Shown here: in pieces, positions 36,869 to 45,368 of the stretch
Layout of the letters: the number at the start of each line of letters is the position of its first letter
Position numbering within the stretch: the first letter of the stretch is position 1
Source of the DNA: Flavobacterium sp. HSC-32F16
GTDB taxonomy: Bacteria; Bacteroidota; Bacteroidia; Flavobacteriales; Flavobacteriaceae
Assembly (NCBI RefSeq): GCF_024171645.1
Contig: NZ_JALKAC010000003.1
Coordinates: 248,001 to 312,000, forward strand
DNA: 64,000 nucleotides
Direction: 5' to 3'
Translations under genes and position numbers: made by a program
Notes under the pieces: model-generated
Database searches by the model: none
Told to the model about the DNA's origin: nothing
The model's input: the letters and a program-made list of their open reading frames with translations, nothing else

Positions 36869-38205
36869 TGGGATTTCGTTTATCCGAACATAAAAGTATT
36901 GTTCTTGAACTAAGTGATGGACAAATTGTTCAATCCAAACGTTTTAATCAGAGTAGTCATTGTTTTATTGCTACCAAAACAGAAACTGGTTTAGAGGTTC
37001 AAGCCAATTATTGCATTGGTTTAGATTGGATTGGTACTACTGGTAGATCTTTGTATGTGGAGCCTAAAATTAACTCCAAAACGGCTAAGATATTTAATGC
37101 ACTTACTGATTACGAGGAAGGAATTTCAAGAACAGATGAAGATTCTAATACTATTGAATCAAATATTCGAGAGTTGGATTATTTGAAAATGCTATTGCAA
37201 ATTACAAATGTTCCTGAAAGTCATTCTGAAATAAAAGATTTAGTAAAAATAGATTGGGAAGCCAAACCCATTGAAATAGAACAAAAAGACGACAAACTGA
37301 CTCCATTTTTAGTAGTTCGCTATTTACAATTACTTAAATCAATTGTTCGAAAAGGTTTGAAGAAGAGCTACTACAAAGTTCAGGAAAATTTAAACAACCG
37401 AGTAAAAGGCAAAATTTTAGTAGGCCAACATATTAAGCAGAATGTATTTAAAAATAGATTTACTAATACTTATTGTGAGTATCAAGTTTTTGGAGAAGAT
37501 CATGCCGAAAATCATTTTTTTAAAAAGGTGTTACAGTTTGCCAGTAGTTATGTTGAGAATCATAAAGACATTTTTGGTAAAAATTACCAGGAAATTCAAC
37601 ATACGATTAATTACTGCTGTCCTGCTTTTGAACTGATTTCCGATCAGGTGAATGAATACGAATTAAAGCATATCAAACACAATCCGTTTTATAAAGATTA
37701 TGTTGAAACCTTGAAAATTGGGAGCCATATCCTTAAAAAATTCGCTTTTAACATTACACACACTACTTCACAAAAAGTAACTACACCTCCGTTTTGGATT
37801 GACATGCCGCGTTTGTTCGAACTCTATATATACAGCAAAATGATCGAGTATAATCAAACAGATAAAATGGAAATTCACTATCAGTTTTCCACTTATGGTA
37901 ACGCTTTGGATATCTTGGTGTCAAAACCCAATACTCAAATGGTAATAGATGCTAAATACAAATTACATTATCAAAACGGTCATTTGCATGAAGACATTCG
38001 TCAAGTAGCTGGTTATGCTCGCTTAAAAAAAGTTAGAGAGCAGTTAAATGTTAGCGATGATAAAAATATTGATTGTTTAATAATTTATCCTGATATGGAA
38101 AATGGTATATCTGTATTAACTTTAGAAAATATTATACAGTTTCGTCAAGAAATAAAATCATATTACAAGGTATTTAAATTAGGAGTAAAATTGCCTTGGA
38201 TATAA
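36868..38205 (+). CDS. mcrC: McrC-like nuclease subunit
   Basis: 445 residues. An N-terminal beta-rich adaptor is followed by a PD-(D/E)XK nuclease with Asp near 347 (NALDILV) and D-A-K near 360-362 (VIDAKYK), then QVAGYARLKK helices. It is activated by McrB and cuts DNA between modified sites. The ATG shares the final A of the mcrB stop, so translation is coupled. It ends the restriction run; a terminator lies about 155 bp downstream at the meeting point with CBASS. Confidence 0.9.
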   Translation: MGFRLSEHKSIVLELSDGQIVQSKRFNQSSHCFIATKTETGLEVQANYCIGLDWIGTTGRSLYVEPKINSKTAKIFNALTDYEEGISRTDEDSNTIESNIRELDYLKMLLQITNVPESHSEIKDLVKIDWEAKPIEIEQKDDKLTPFLVVRYLQLLKSIVRKGLKKSYYKVQENLNNRVKGKILVGQHIKQNVFKNRFTNTYCEYQVFGEDHAENHFFKKVLQFASSYVENHKDIFGKNYQEIQHTINYCCPAFELISDQVNEYELKHIKHNPFYKDYVETLKIGSHILKKFAFNITHTTSQKVTTPPFWIDMPRLFELYIYSKMIEYNQTDKMEIHYQFSTYGNALDILVSKPNTQMVIDAKYKLHYQNGHLHEDIRQVAGYARLKKVREQLNVSDDKNIDCLIIYPDMENGISVLTLENIIQFRQEIKSYYKVFKLGVKLPWI

Positions 38206-38360
38206 ATAACGATAATTAAAGTATTATAATGAAGAATTAAATTTCTTGTTTATCAATAAAAGATTTTACTAAATAATCATCTTTCTATTAAGTTAAATAT
38301 AAATAGGTTAGAATAATAAATTTAATACTTTTTTAAGTTTAAAAAATATTGTAAAAAAAA

Positions 38361-38397
38361 TAGCCCAAAAAAATATGTATTTTCGTACCTTGGGCTA
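38361..38397. terminator. Bidirectional terminator between McrC and CBASS
   Basis: TAGCCCAA (38361-38368) pairs with TTGGGCTA (38390-38397), with an A-rich run before it. It separates the convergent restriction and CBASS operons. Confidence 0.65.
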
Positions 38398-38407
38398 TAT
38401 CAAATTT

Positions 38408-40204
38408 TTATCCAATCGTTACTTGAAAACTTTTTAAACCTGTTTTTATTTTTTCTCCGTTAAGGTTTTTAAATCCATCTGTAATATCCTGAATTAAATT
38501 TGGAGCAAATCGAAAAACTTTATTTCTAGTAAAAGCAGCTAATTGATAATTATTATTGTTCTTTGCATTAAGTTTATAATAAGTTCGGTATCCTCGTAAC
38601 TCCATTTGAGCTCCAGCAAATTCAATTACTGGTTTATCAAGTAAAATCATTACTATTTCTTCTAAAGTTCCTGGACCATCTATATTTTCTATAAGAACCC
38701 ATTGCCAATACCAATTTAGAAAACGATTCATTGACCTTACCTGTATTATATTAAGTTCATTTCCTGTATCTACAAAACTCCACATAGTTTCAACTGCTGT
38801 TTCTATAGCATCACAAAAAAAGGACTTCAATCCTTTTTTCAAACGTCCTCCCTCATATACAGAGCAATATTTATATTCCGTCAACAACCCCCAAACATCA
38901 GCCTGATAGTCAGCTTCTTCTATTACTTTAGGAAACTGACCAATACCATTAGCAACTTCTCTGGTCAATCTGTGTCCTTCTTTACTATAATGTAATGCTT
39001 CATGAAAGAAAAACAATCTTGCTGCCTGCATAATATCAGTATCTGTTTTCGTTATCAATCTTTTGCTAAGACCAAACAAAAATCCATCATCCAATAACCA
39101 AGTATTTGACTTTTCAATATATTCAAAACCGTCTTCAACATCTGTAGTTTCAGTATCTATTATATCGTGTTTCAAGCTAGTTTTATTAATGTCGGTAACT
39201 GATGTCCAAGGATGGCGGAAATGCTTACTGACTTTATTGTACTCATCATCAGTCGCACACACCATTTGAAGCCAGTTGTCTGTTGGTCTTCCAGAGATTG
39301 TATTAATAAAAGGTTTTAAAGTATTTTCTAATTGTTCCTGCCATTTATCTCGAATTTCTTTTGCTAAAATTCGATCTTCCTCAGAAAGCACAACACGATT
39401 ATCTACCTCTTTAGTAACCAATATTGCTTCCTTGTATTTTGGAGTTTCATTTCTACTAAATTGATAAGTTTGGATATAAGGATAAATATTAGGATTTATT
39501 CTCGTTCCTAAAGCAAAAGGCAAACCTGACGAAGAAGCAATAAACAAATGAATTTTTTCTCTATCACTTAATTTATTAGCGTACGTATTTAAAATTTCTT
39601 GAAATGAATTAACTACATCACCAATATGTATTTGATTAAAAAGCGAATCTACATTGGGTGTTTCTAAACTTAAATCAAATTCATTTTCGGGATTTGGAAC
39701 TACTTCATAGGTCGATTGTCTGTCAATATTAAAAGAAGTTGCAATGCGTATTGAAACATCACCTTTTCCTTTTTGAATCTCATTTGGCAACAACAATGGT
39801 TTAATTGAAAACTGATAATCTATTGAAGGCTTATCTGTTTCTTCATACCATTCATTTTTTGTATGATGGAATTGATAAATAATGTAAGGATGTGTATTTC
39901 CAACAAGATATCCCAGATGAAATGATAAAGGTATGGGGGTAAAACCGAAATATGCAATGGATGCATCTGGATGTGCATCAAGTACAGGTTTCAAAATATC
40001 TACAAATTTTCTTTGTTGAGATAAAGCGAGATTGTCAAATGAAAGATCATATAATTCACTCAATTTTGCATTACCAGCTTCAAAATCAATAAAAATGAAT
40101 TTAGTTTTTGTATCTGGTGGTAACGCAGACATACATTCTTGTTCTGTAATCTTCCTATCTAATCCATAGTGCGCTACAATTATTGTTACTTTATTTATTG
40201 TCAT
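38408..40204 (-). CDS. CBASS effector: SAVED domain fused to HExxH metalloprotease-like domain
   Basis: 598 residues. The first 260 residues match SAVED: IAYFGFTPIPLSFHLGYLVG at 83-102, IIYQFHHTKNEWYE, then HLFIASSSGLPFALG at 219-233 and a YKEAI strand. SAVED domains bind cyclic tri- or tetranucleotides. The C-terminal half carries HEALH at 401-405, and a downstream acidic helix EEADYQADVWGL at about 429-440 that suits a third zinc ligand, as in gluzincin or ImmA-like peptidases. I infer a metalloprotease switched on by the cyclic nucleotide, where better-known SAVED effectors carry a nuclease, TIR or membrane domain. It is last in the CBASS operon, 2 bp after the TRIP13-like gene. No membrane segment is clear. 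Confidence 0.75.
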   Translation of the reverse strand: MTINKVTIIVAHYGLDRKITEQECMSALPPDTKTKFIFIDFEAGNAKLSELYDLSFDNLALSQQRKFVDILKPVLDAHPDASIAYFGFTPIPLSFHLGYLVGNTHPYIIYQFHHTKNEWYEETDKPSIDYQFSIKPLLLPNEIQKGKGDVSIRIATSFNIDRQSTYEVVPNPENEFDLSLETPNVDSLFNQIHIGDVVNSFQEILNTYANKLSDREKIHLFIASSSGLPFALGTRINPNIYPYIQTYQFSRNETPKYKEAILVTKEVDNRVVLSEEDRILAKEIRDKWQEQLENTLKPFINTISGRPTDNWLQMVCATDDEYNKVSKHFRHPWTSVTDINKTSLKHDIIDTETTDVEDGFEYIEKSNTWLLDDGFLFGLSKRLITKTDTDIMQAARLFFFHEALHYSKEGHRLTREVANGIGQFPKVIEEADYQADVWGLLTEYKYCSVYEGGRLKKGLKSFFCDAIETAVETMWSFVDTGNELNIIQVRSMNRFLNWYWQWVLIENIDGPGTLEEIVMILLDKPVIEFAGAQMELRGYRTYYKLNAKNNNNYQLAAFTRNKVFRFAPNLIQDITDGFKNLNGEKIKTGLKSFQVTIG

Positions 40205-40206
40205 AT

Positions 40207-41082
40207 TTATTTTATAAGTGGTGAGGGTTTCGTATTTCTAATTGTTTCGACATAAACTTCCTTGTTAAAAGGTTGATTACTCTGAATAGCTTTATACAAA
40301 GACTGTTTACCTACTTTTTGTATCAAGTCAGAAAAACTATACGGCGTATCTGGATGACTACTGGCTTCAATAAGATCTGAATAATCTTTTTCAGATAGTT
40401 TTGAACCACTAAACATGCGCTGAAATACTAGCTTTCTTTCATTTTTATCTGGTCTATTAAACTCTATTATCTGTGATGCCCTTCTAATAACTGCAGGATC
40501 TAATACTTTCAATCTATTTGTAATCAAAATAACAGCTAAAGAAATATTTTCTCTACCGATTAGATCAATTTGCTTAATTAAAACATTAAGTCCAGCGCGA
40601 TCTTCGTGATGCGCTTGATTTTGATCACGGTCAGTAGCCAGATCATCAGCCTCATCAATTATTAGAATTCCCATCTGGCCCGACTTAATTTTAGATTTGA
40701 CCTGTTCAAAAGCATCCGTAATACGGTTTGAGATTTCTCCCACTCTACCTGCACCACGAATATTAGATGGGGTCTCAAAAACAACAACGCGTTTGTCAAT
40801 TTGCTTTGCCAATGGCGTACCTATTGACTGAGCCAAGGCTGTTTTACCACATCCAACATCTCCTGATAAAATAATCAATGGTGTACCACCGACTAAATTT
40901 TGAAAAAAATCTAGACCTTCTGGATGATGTTTTTTCTGCCATTTTTCAACCTTCTCATTATTAAAAAATAGTTCCAATGTATTTAATAGAGTATTCTTTT
41001 GCTTATCAATAGCAATCAAATCTTTATAAGCAGCCTCGGCGATTTGATTTGGATGCTTGTTCTCCTGTATTTTAACTTCCAT
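40207..41082 (-). CDS. cap6: TRIP13/Pch2-like AAA+ ATPase (Cap6) of CBASS
   Basis: 291 residues. Walker A GDVGCGKT at 74-81, Walker B ILIIDEAD at 139-146, sensor-1 LITN with Asn189, and an arginine pair at 200-201. An N-terminal helix precedes the core, and the lid domain follows (FSDLIQKVGKQSLYKA). TRIP13-like proteins of type III CBASS pull HORMA domains from the closed to the open state and so restrain signalling until infection. It is placed between the HORMA gene (2 bp gap) and the effector (2 bp gap), which supports this role. Confidence 0.88.
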   Translation of the reverse strand: MEVKIQENKHPNQIAEAAYKDLIAIDKQKNTLLNTLELFFNNEKVEKWQKKHHPEGLDFFQNLVGGTPLIILSGDVGCGKTALAQSIGTPLAKQIDKRVVVFETPSNIRGAGRVGEISNRITDAFEQVKSKIKSGQMGILIIDEADDLATDRDQNQAHHEDRAGLNVLIKQIDLIGRENISLAVILITNRLKVLDPAVIRRASQIIEFNRPDKNERKLVFQRMFSGSKLSEKDYSDLIEASSHPDTPYSFSDLIQKVGKQSLYKAIQSNQPFNKEVYVETIRNTKPSPLIK

Positions 41083-41084
41083 AT

Positions 41085-41570
41085 TTATTTTGTTATAATA
41101 GACCGTTGTAGTCTTAAATTATTGCTTACATAGTTTCGGTCTTGTGTTTCGGTGCCTTGTAAAGCACTACCTGTTCCCCATCCTCGCTTTCGCAAATTAT
41201 CATTTACTAGTGTCGCATTGGTTTTTGAAAAATCGAGATCAACATACAAGGTTGCACTACATCCATTAGGTATAGCGAAATAATTTATACCTCCTGAAGC
41301 TGTTCCTGTGGATAAATAGCCGTAATTGTCAACTGTATATTTATAACTCATAAATTTTGTTCCTGAGGCATTATTTATTTGAATTTCAAAGAATTTAACA
41401 ACCTTTTGATTCAGAATATAAGTCAGATCTTCAATCCAGCTTTCCGCGTGGGCATAAGAAATAATCTGCCTATTTGCAAATCCTATAATATCCTCATATG
41501 TATTTTGCATTACTGCTTTGACATCTGATTCTGAATAGCTTTCAGTTCCGCTAAATGTATATGTACTCAT
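41085..41570 (-). CDS. cap7: Bacterial HORMA-domain protein (Cap7) of CBASS
   Basis: 161 residues. The pattern fits the bacterial HORMA family: SESDVKAVMQNTYEDIIGFA helix, YAHAESWIEDLTYILNQKVV helix, KFFEIQINN strand, then beta-rich sequence with a GYLSTGTASGG loop and a C-terminal safety-belt region ending in RSIITK. HORMA proteins of type III CBASS sense a closure peptide and activate the CD-NTase; TRIP13 reverses this. Only one HORMA gene is present. It lies between the CD-NTase gene (14 bp gap) and the TRIP13-like gene. The call relies as much on this context as on the fold pattern, which is diverged. Confidence 0.8.
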   Translation of the reverse strand: MSTYTFSGTESYSESDVKAVMQNTYEDIIGFANRQIISYAHAESWIEDLTYILNQKVVKFFEIQINNASGTKFMSYKYTVDNYGYLSTGTASGGINYFAIPNGCSATLYVDLDFSKTNATLVNDNLRKRGWGTGSALQGTETQDRNYVSNNLRLQRSIITK

Positions 41571-41584
41571 ATCTTTATTTTTAA

Positions 41585-42598
41585 TTAATTGCAGTGAGAA
41601 GAAAAGATTTTACCAAATAATAATTGCATATGTGCCAGACTATCTGCGTCTCTACCTTGCAAATCTGCAACAATAGCTCTATTCATAATCTCAGATGCTT
41701 CCTGCAGCCAGTCGGCCAATTCATCAACTTGATAATTTGGCCAAGACTTTACAATATTATTATCATCCATAACAGGATCAAGCACGTTCCAAGGTTTGTA
41801 GATATCCGGTTTAGGATTCTTATAATAGTCAGTAAACGAAACTGTCTCTTTGTTTTTGACAATATAGGCAAGGTATGAGAACCAGTTAGCTAAAGTTTGT
41901 GGATATGTCGTGTCATCACCACAGTTATCAAATGCCTTAGCTCCTAAAAGATTTACTAAAAAACTTGGAAGACATAGATTTTCTTCTGTTTCGATTTCTT
42001 TTACCGTACGCCACCATTTAAAAAGTCTAATACAATCATTGAAGGTTACAATACCTTGTGTTTCTTTTGTTATTGCAGTGCGTTTTCGAATAAACTCACG
42101 GTGTTTTTCTATAGACGTAGTTATTATATCACCATTAGCCCTTATTAACACCTGATAATCAGTATTATCTGCTTCAAACATAGGTACAATATCGAAGGAT
42201 AGTTTTTCCTTCTCAAAAACAATATTCACAGAACTTTTAGTTACCTCAATGATATCATCTGGATAACAAGTTTCTGCGTACTTTTTAAAACGATTTATTA
42301 GCGGACCAAATTCTGTTTCTTTGTCCTTTTTAACAACAAAAGGCAAATCAATATCCTGACCTTCAGTAGTTGTGTCGCCTCGCATATTACGTCTTAGACC
42401 TGTTCTAGTTGAAAAAGAACCTGAATACGGCATTTTCACAATTGTAAGCCCATCTTTTTCAGCTTCAGCTTTTATACATTTTCTTACTTCATCAGATTTT
42501 TTTTTGATATTATCACGTGTTTCAGAAGGTGGTGCAATCCAAGAAACAAAATTCTTTATTCTTAAATGCAACGTACTTTTTGTTTTATATGAACTCAT
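41585..42598 (-). CDS. CD-NTase (cyclic oligonucleotide synthase) of CBASS
   Basis: 337 residues. Polymerase-beta-type nucleotidyltransferase: GSFSTRTG with Gly60-Ser61, D82-I-D84 in GQDIDL, third acidic residue D136 in SFDIVP, followed by the OAS-like helical part (FNDCIRLFKWWRT, LPSFLVNLLG). Catalytic residues are all present. It makes a cyclic di- or trinucleotide on infection; the SAVED effector points to a three- or four-membered product. The clade (CdnC or CdnD) cannot be decided by eye. It opens the four-gene core of the CBASS operon, downstream of the WYL regulator and a hairpin. Confidence 0.9.
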   Translation of the reverse strand: MSSYKTKSTLHLRIKNFVSWIAPPSETRDNIKKKSDEVRKCIKAEAEKDGLTIVKMPYSGSFSTRTGLRRNMRGDTTTEGQDIDLPFVVKKDKETEFGPLINRFKKYAETCYPDDIIEVTKSSVNIVFEKEKLSFDIVPMFEADNTDYQVLIRANGDIITTSIEKHREFIRKRTAITKETQGIVTFNDCIRLFKWWRTVKEIETEENLCLPSFLVNLLGAKAFDNCGDDTTYPQTLANWFSYLAYIVKNKETVSFTDYYKNPKPDIYKPWNVLDPVMDDNNIVKSWPNYQVDELADWLQEASEIMNRAIVADLQGRDADSLAHMQLLFGKIFSSHCN

Positions 42599-42620
42599 AA
42601 CTTATTAATTTTAAGCAAAG

Positions 42621-42664
42621 AAAAAGTTCCATCACGAAATGGAATTTCGCGATGGAACTTTTTT
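42621..42664 (-). terminator. Hairpin terminator or attenuator between capW-like and CD-NTase genes
   Basis: Nearly perfect arms AAAAAGTTCCATCACGAAA (42621-42639) and TTTCGCGATGGAACTTTTT (42646-42664) enclose a 6-nt loop (TGGAAT); the only mismatch is one A-C position. On the - strand a T-run follows. It should end the regulator transcript, or limit read-through into the CBASS genes. Confidence 0.75.
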
Positions 42665-42677
42665 ATTTTTTTACCTT

Positions 42678-43673
42678 TTATTTGTATCTATTTAATACTA
42701 ACTGTAATTTTTTAGTAAATTCACTTACAATACAAGGAGGAGATAATATTTTAACGCTATCACCATATCCTAATATTTTTTCATAAAATTCCCATGAAGG
42801 TTTAACTTTTACCGAAATTTGAAATTCTTCAGCATTATCAAAAAGAATCTTCTGAGTTGGGTGTAAACTTAAAGTTTTAAGATAATTACCTTGTGTTGGG
42901 GTAAATGATAATATTACTTCAATTGGATCCTCATTAAGTACCGTAATTCCAAATGAATAACGAAAGTATTCTTCAAAATCTAAGTTATTAGGCGTAAACT
43001 TTTCATCAAGTTTGTCAATATCAAGAATTCTATCAAGTCCATAAGTTACAATACCCTTATCATTCATTCCTATAAGATACCAACGATGTCTATCCTCTTT
43101 CAATAAATAAGGATGAAGTTTAGTACTTTTAGGTTTAGCTGCTCCGAACTTTTGATAGTTAACTTCAACAGCAAAGCAATTGTCTATAGCTTCTACAATT
43201 AAAGGAATCCACTCGTTACCACTAGATGCTTGGTTATTATCTGTTAAAACAATTACTCTGTCATCATTTTTTTCTGATATACCTTTTCTAATATTTACTG
43301 CATCCAGAACTTTATCTATCGCGTTTGTAAAATCTTTAAAGATATGATAATCTTTATACTGGCTTATAGTCTTTGCATAAAACATTAAAACACTAATGTC
43401 TTCTTCACGCAATCCAAAAGCTCGAATGGTATAGTTTTGATCTGAATAATAATACGCTTTTCGAGAATTACAATATTCAATTGGAGCATTATAATTTAAT
43501 ACATTATCTTCCTTCATCGCTATAATGTCATCATTAATCATTCTTAAAGAGACATTGATTGATAAATCTCTTTCAATGATTCTTTTCAAATCTTTAGTCT
43601 TAACATAATCTTGTGATCTCATTTCTCTGTCTATGATTGCATAGCGCCCCAAAGGATGTTTACTTATAGCCAT
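42678..43673 (-). CDS. capW: WYL-domain transcriptional regulator (CapW-like) of CBASS
   Basis: 331 residues. An N-terminal winged-helix (residues 1-75, GRYAIIDREMRSQDYVKTKD then RDLSINVSLRMINDDIIAM) is followed by the WYL domain (about 160-270, LKEDRHRWYLIGMNDKG and TYGLDRI) and a C-terminal dimerisation region. CapW regulators repress CBASS operons through a palindromic operator and release on an unknown signal. The gene sits directly upstream of the CD-NTase on the same strand, and its start overlaps the DUF2779 remnant by 14 bp. A 16-bp palindrome lies about 490 bp upstream of its start and may be its operator. Confidence 0.85.
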   Translation of the reverse strand: MAISKHPLGRYAIIDREMRSQDYVKTKDLKRIIERDLSINVSLRMINDDIIAMKEDNVLNYNAPIEYCNSRKAYYYSDQNYTIRAFGLREEDISVLMFYAKTISQYKDYHIFKDFTNAIDKVLDAVNIRKGISEKNDDRVIVLTDNNQASSGNEWIPLIVEAIDNCFAVEVNYQKFGAAKPKSTKLHPYLLKEDRHRWYLIGMNDKGIVTYGLDRILDIDKLDEKFTPNNLDFEEYFRYSFGITVLNEDPIEVILSFTPTQGNYLKTLSLHPTQKILFDNAEEFQISVKVKPSWEFYEKILGYGDSVKILSPPCIVSEFTKKLQLVLNRYK

Positions 43674-44079
43674 TTTCTACTTCTTTTTTTAAATGTTCAT
43701 ATAGCATAACCATTTCAAATGTATCAAGTTTACAATACTTTAATAATGCTGTACTTAACTCTGCATCGCTAATGTCCGTGTATTGTATTTTACCATAGGC
43801 AGTTAATGTTTCTCCACCATCTGCAAGTTCTTCGACTCCGCCGGAAACAACCTCATGAAGTTCTTCCGCTGTCAAATCTTCAAAAAGGTTAGGTAATTTT
43901 TTATGTGGATTATCATAATGCATTTGAACATACTCTTCAATTTGAAAACCTCCATCAGCTAATACTAGTAAAAATGGATCTTCTTGCTTTTTATTAGCAT
44001 ATTCCTTTTTTCCAGTATAGTATAATTTATTAGGGCACTCTAGTCCTAATTTAAATCTTGACTTAGCGAGAACTTTCAT
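43660..44079 (-). pseudogene. Internally deleted DUF2779 (PD-(D/E)XK-like) protein
   Basis: 139 residues joining the two ends of a much larger family. The N terminus has LAKSRFKLGLECPNKLYYTG and DPFLLVLADGGFQIEEYVQ; the C terminus has ETLTAYGKIQYTDISDAEL and LLKYCKLDTFEMVMLYEHL, the closing motif of DUF2779. The central several hundred residues with the nuclease core are missing, yet the frame is open across the join. It overlaps the WYL regulator by 14 bp. It is either a dead gene kept as the regulator's leader, or a trimmed protein that still binds something. Confidence 0.65.
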
Positions 44080-44161
44080 AAACTTCTAAATTAATTATTT
44101 GAAATTATGCTTACTAAAAATAAAATAGAGGAATTGTTTTAGATAAGTGAATGTATGGACT

Positions 44162-44177
44162 TACTTTATATAAAGTA
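44162..44177. promoter_or_regulatory. 16-bp perfect palindrome, candidate CapW operator
   Basis: TACTTTATATAAAGTA is a perfect palindrome 83 bp upstream of the first gene of the regulator unit (start 44079). The position and symmetry suit binding by the WYL regulator dimer and autoregulation. Confidence 0.45.
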
Positions 44178-44509
44178 CAAGTAAAAATACGTGTTTTAAG
44201 ATCTTTACTTCAAGTTGAGTCATATCAAAAGGTCTTTAAATTTGATTGATGTTTTTGGCATTTATTTGAGGACTACACAAATAATAAGCAGAAAAAAAAT
44301 TAAGAAGGGCATCCTTAAATACTATAATAATCCAAGATAACCTGGTAGATAATTGAATGTTTCCCGCTACCACTTTAAAAAGTTTCAGATTTCTTTAAAG
44401 CTTTTTTATTTTTAATTATTTATGGATTTTCCTTCTGTTACCAGACCTTCTCATTAGCTAAGATGATGACCACTTTGACAAAACAAAATCAAAAAAGCAG
44501 CGCAGGTTT
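44178..44509. other. Intergenic region between the CBASS regulator unit and the small hypothetical gene
   Basis: AT-rich. No convincing ORF, and no hairpin with a T-run. Confidence 0.35.
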
Positions 44510-44815
44510 TTAATTTACATTATTCCAGTTTGTAATTATCCAATCTGCAATTTTGTTATGAGTTCTTATCTCCGAAGGGACTGAATAACGTATCATTCTT
44601 TCGATTTTATTGTATGTATAGGTATTCGCAGGTGTGTTTGTCCAATGTTTTTTACCAATATGATTTATAAAATAAAGAACCTCATAACCTTCAGTTCTAT
44701 TTAATTGCGAATAATCAGTTCCTTTTGTGTAATAAGGATTGTCTTCATCCGCTTTTGCTGTCCATTTATAATGCTTGCCATCATCATAAAGCATTTGTGA
44801 TTTTAAATAACTCAT
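44510..44815 (-). CDS. Small hypothetical protein
   Basis: 101 residues, rich in Tyr, Asn and Lys (KHYKWTAKADEDNPYYTKG, NRTEGYEVLYFINHIGKKHW). No signal peptide, membrane segment or known motif. The compact, charged sequence and good composition suggest a real soluble protein; I do not recognise the family. It stands alone between CBASS and the HNH cassette on the same strand. A role as an immunity or accessory protein would be speculation. Confidence 0.5.
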   Translation of the reverse strand: MSYLKSQMLYDDGKHYKWTAKADEDNPYYTKGTDYSQLNRTEGYEVLYFINHIGKKHWTNTPANTYTYNKIERMIRYSVPSEIRTHNKIADWIITNWNNVN

Positions 44816-45163
44816 AGTTCGATTTAATTAAAATTATTAATAATAACTTTCCAACTAGAAAAGTACTAAAAGCAAATAACATTAATAAAAACAAAACTTT
44901 ATTACGGAAAACCATAATATTAAATAAAAATATATAACACTATTAAGTATTGATACTCATATTAAAACCTCTTTCTTCTAGAGCAAGTGTCTTCTACATT
45001 CATTAGTCCCTGAAGTTTTGCTTTAATAGCGGGAAGTATTCAAATATAGAAACACATTATTGCAGATTACTATGGGATTTTTGCATGCGCATTTTAAATG
45101 TGCTATTTTGGAATTAAGATAAATTAAGTTGTTTATTTTCTATCAAGGTTTAGAAAAAATTGA
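44816..45163. other. Intergenic region without recognised gene
   Basis: AT-rich spacer with no protein-like ORF, ending at the palindromic terminator at 45164. Confidence 0.35.
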
Positions 45164-45197
45164 AAAAGCCTTAGAATATATATTCTAAGGCTTTTTT
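45164..45197. terminator. Perfect palindromic terminator downstream of the HNH gene
   Basis: AAAAAGCCTTAGAATAT (45164-45180) is followed directly by its reverse complement (45181-45197), then more T. It can end transcription in either direction and is the first hairpin after the HNH gene on the - strand. Confidence 0.75.
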
Positions 45198-45268
45198 TTG
45201 TATTTGGAAATTCCTGTCTAATTTTAGTTTTGAAAAGAACGTTCTGATACTACACGCAGTTTCTGAAT

Positions 45269-45365
45269 AAATTAAGCTTAATTTTAGGATTTGCTAAATC
45301 TTTCAAATAAAAAACTTACTTATTAAGGCTAAAACCAAAATTATTTTAGCATGTTTTAGCTGTAG
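45269..45365. repeat. Imperfect repeat copy 1, abutting the HNH stop codon
   Basis: Shares AAATTAAG, then at the same 18-bp offset GGATTTG and AAATC-TTTC-AAATA, then ATTAAG and TGTAG, with the copy at 46245-46335. It ends 3 bp before the HNH stop codon and contains its own short inverted arms (GCTAAA/TTTAGC). Confidence 0.6.
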
Positions 45366-45368
45366 CCC

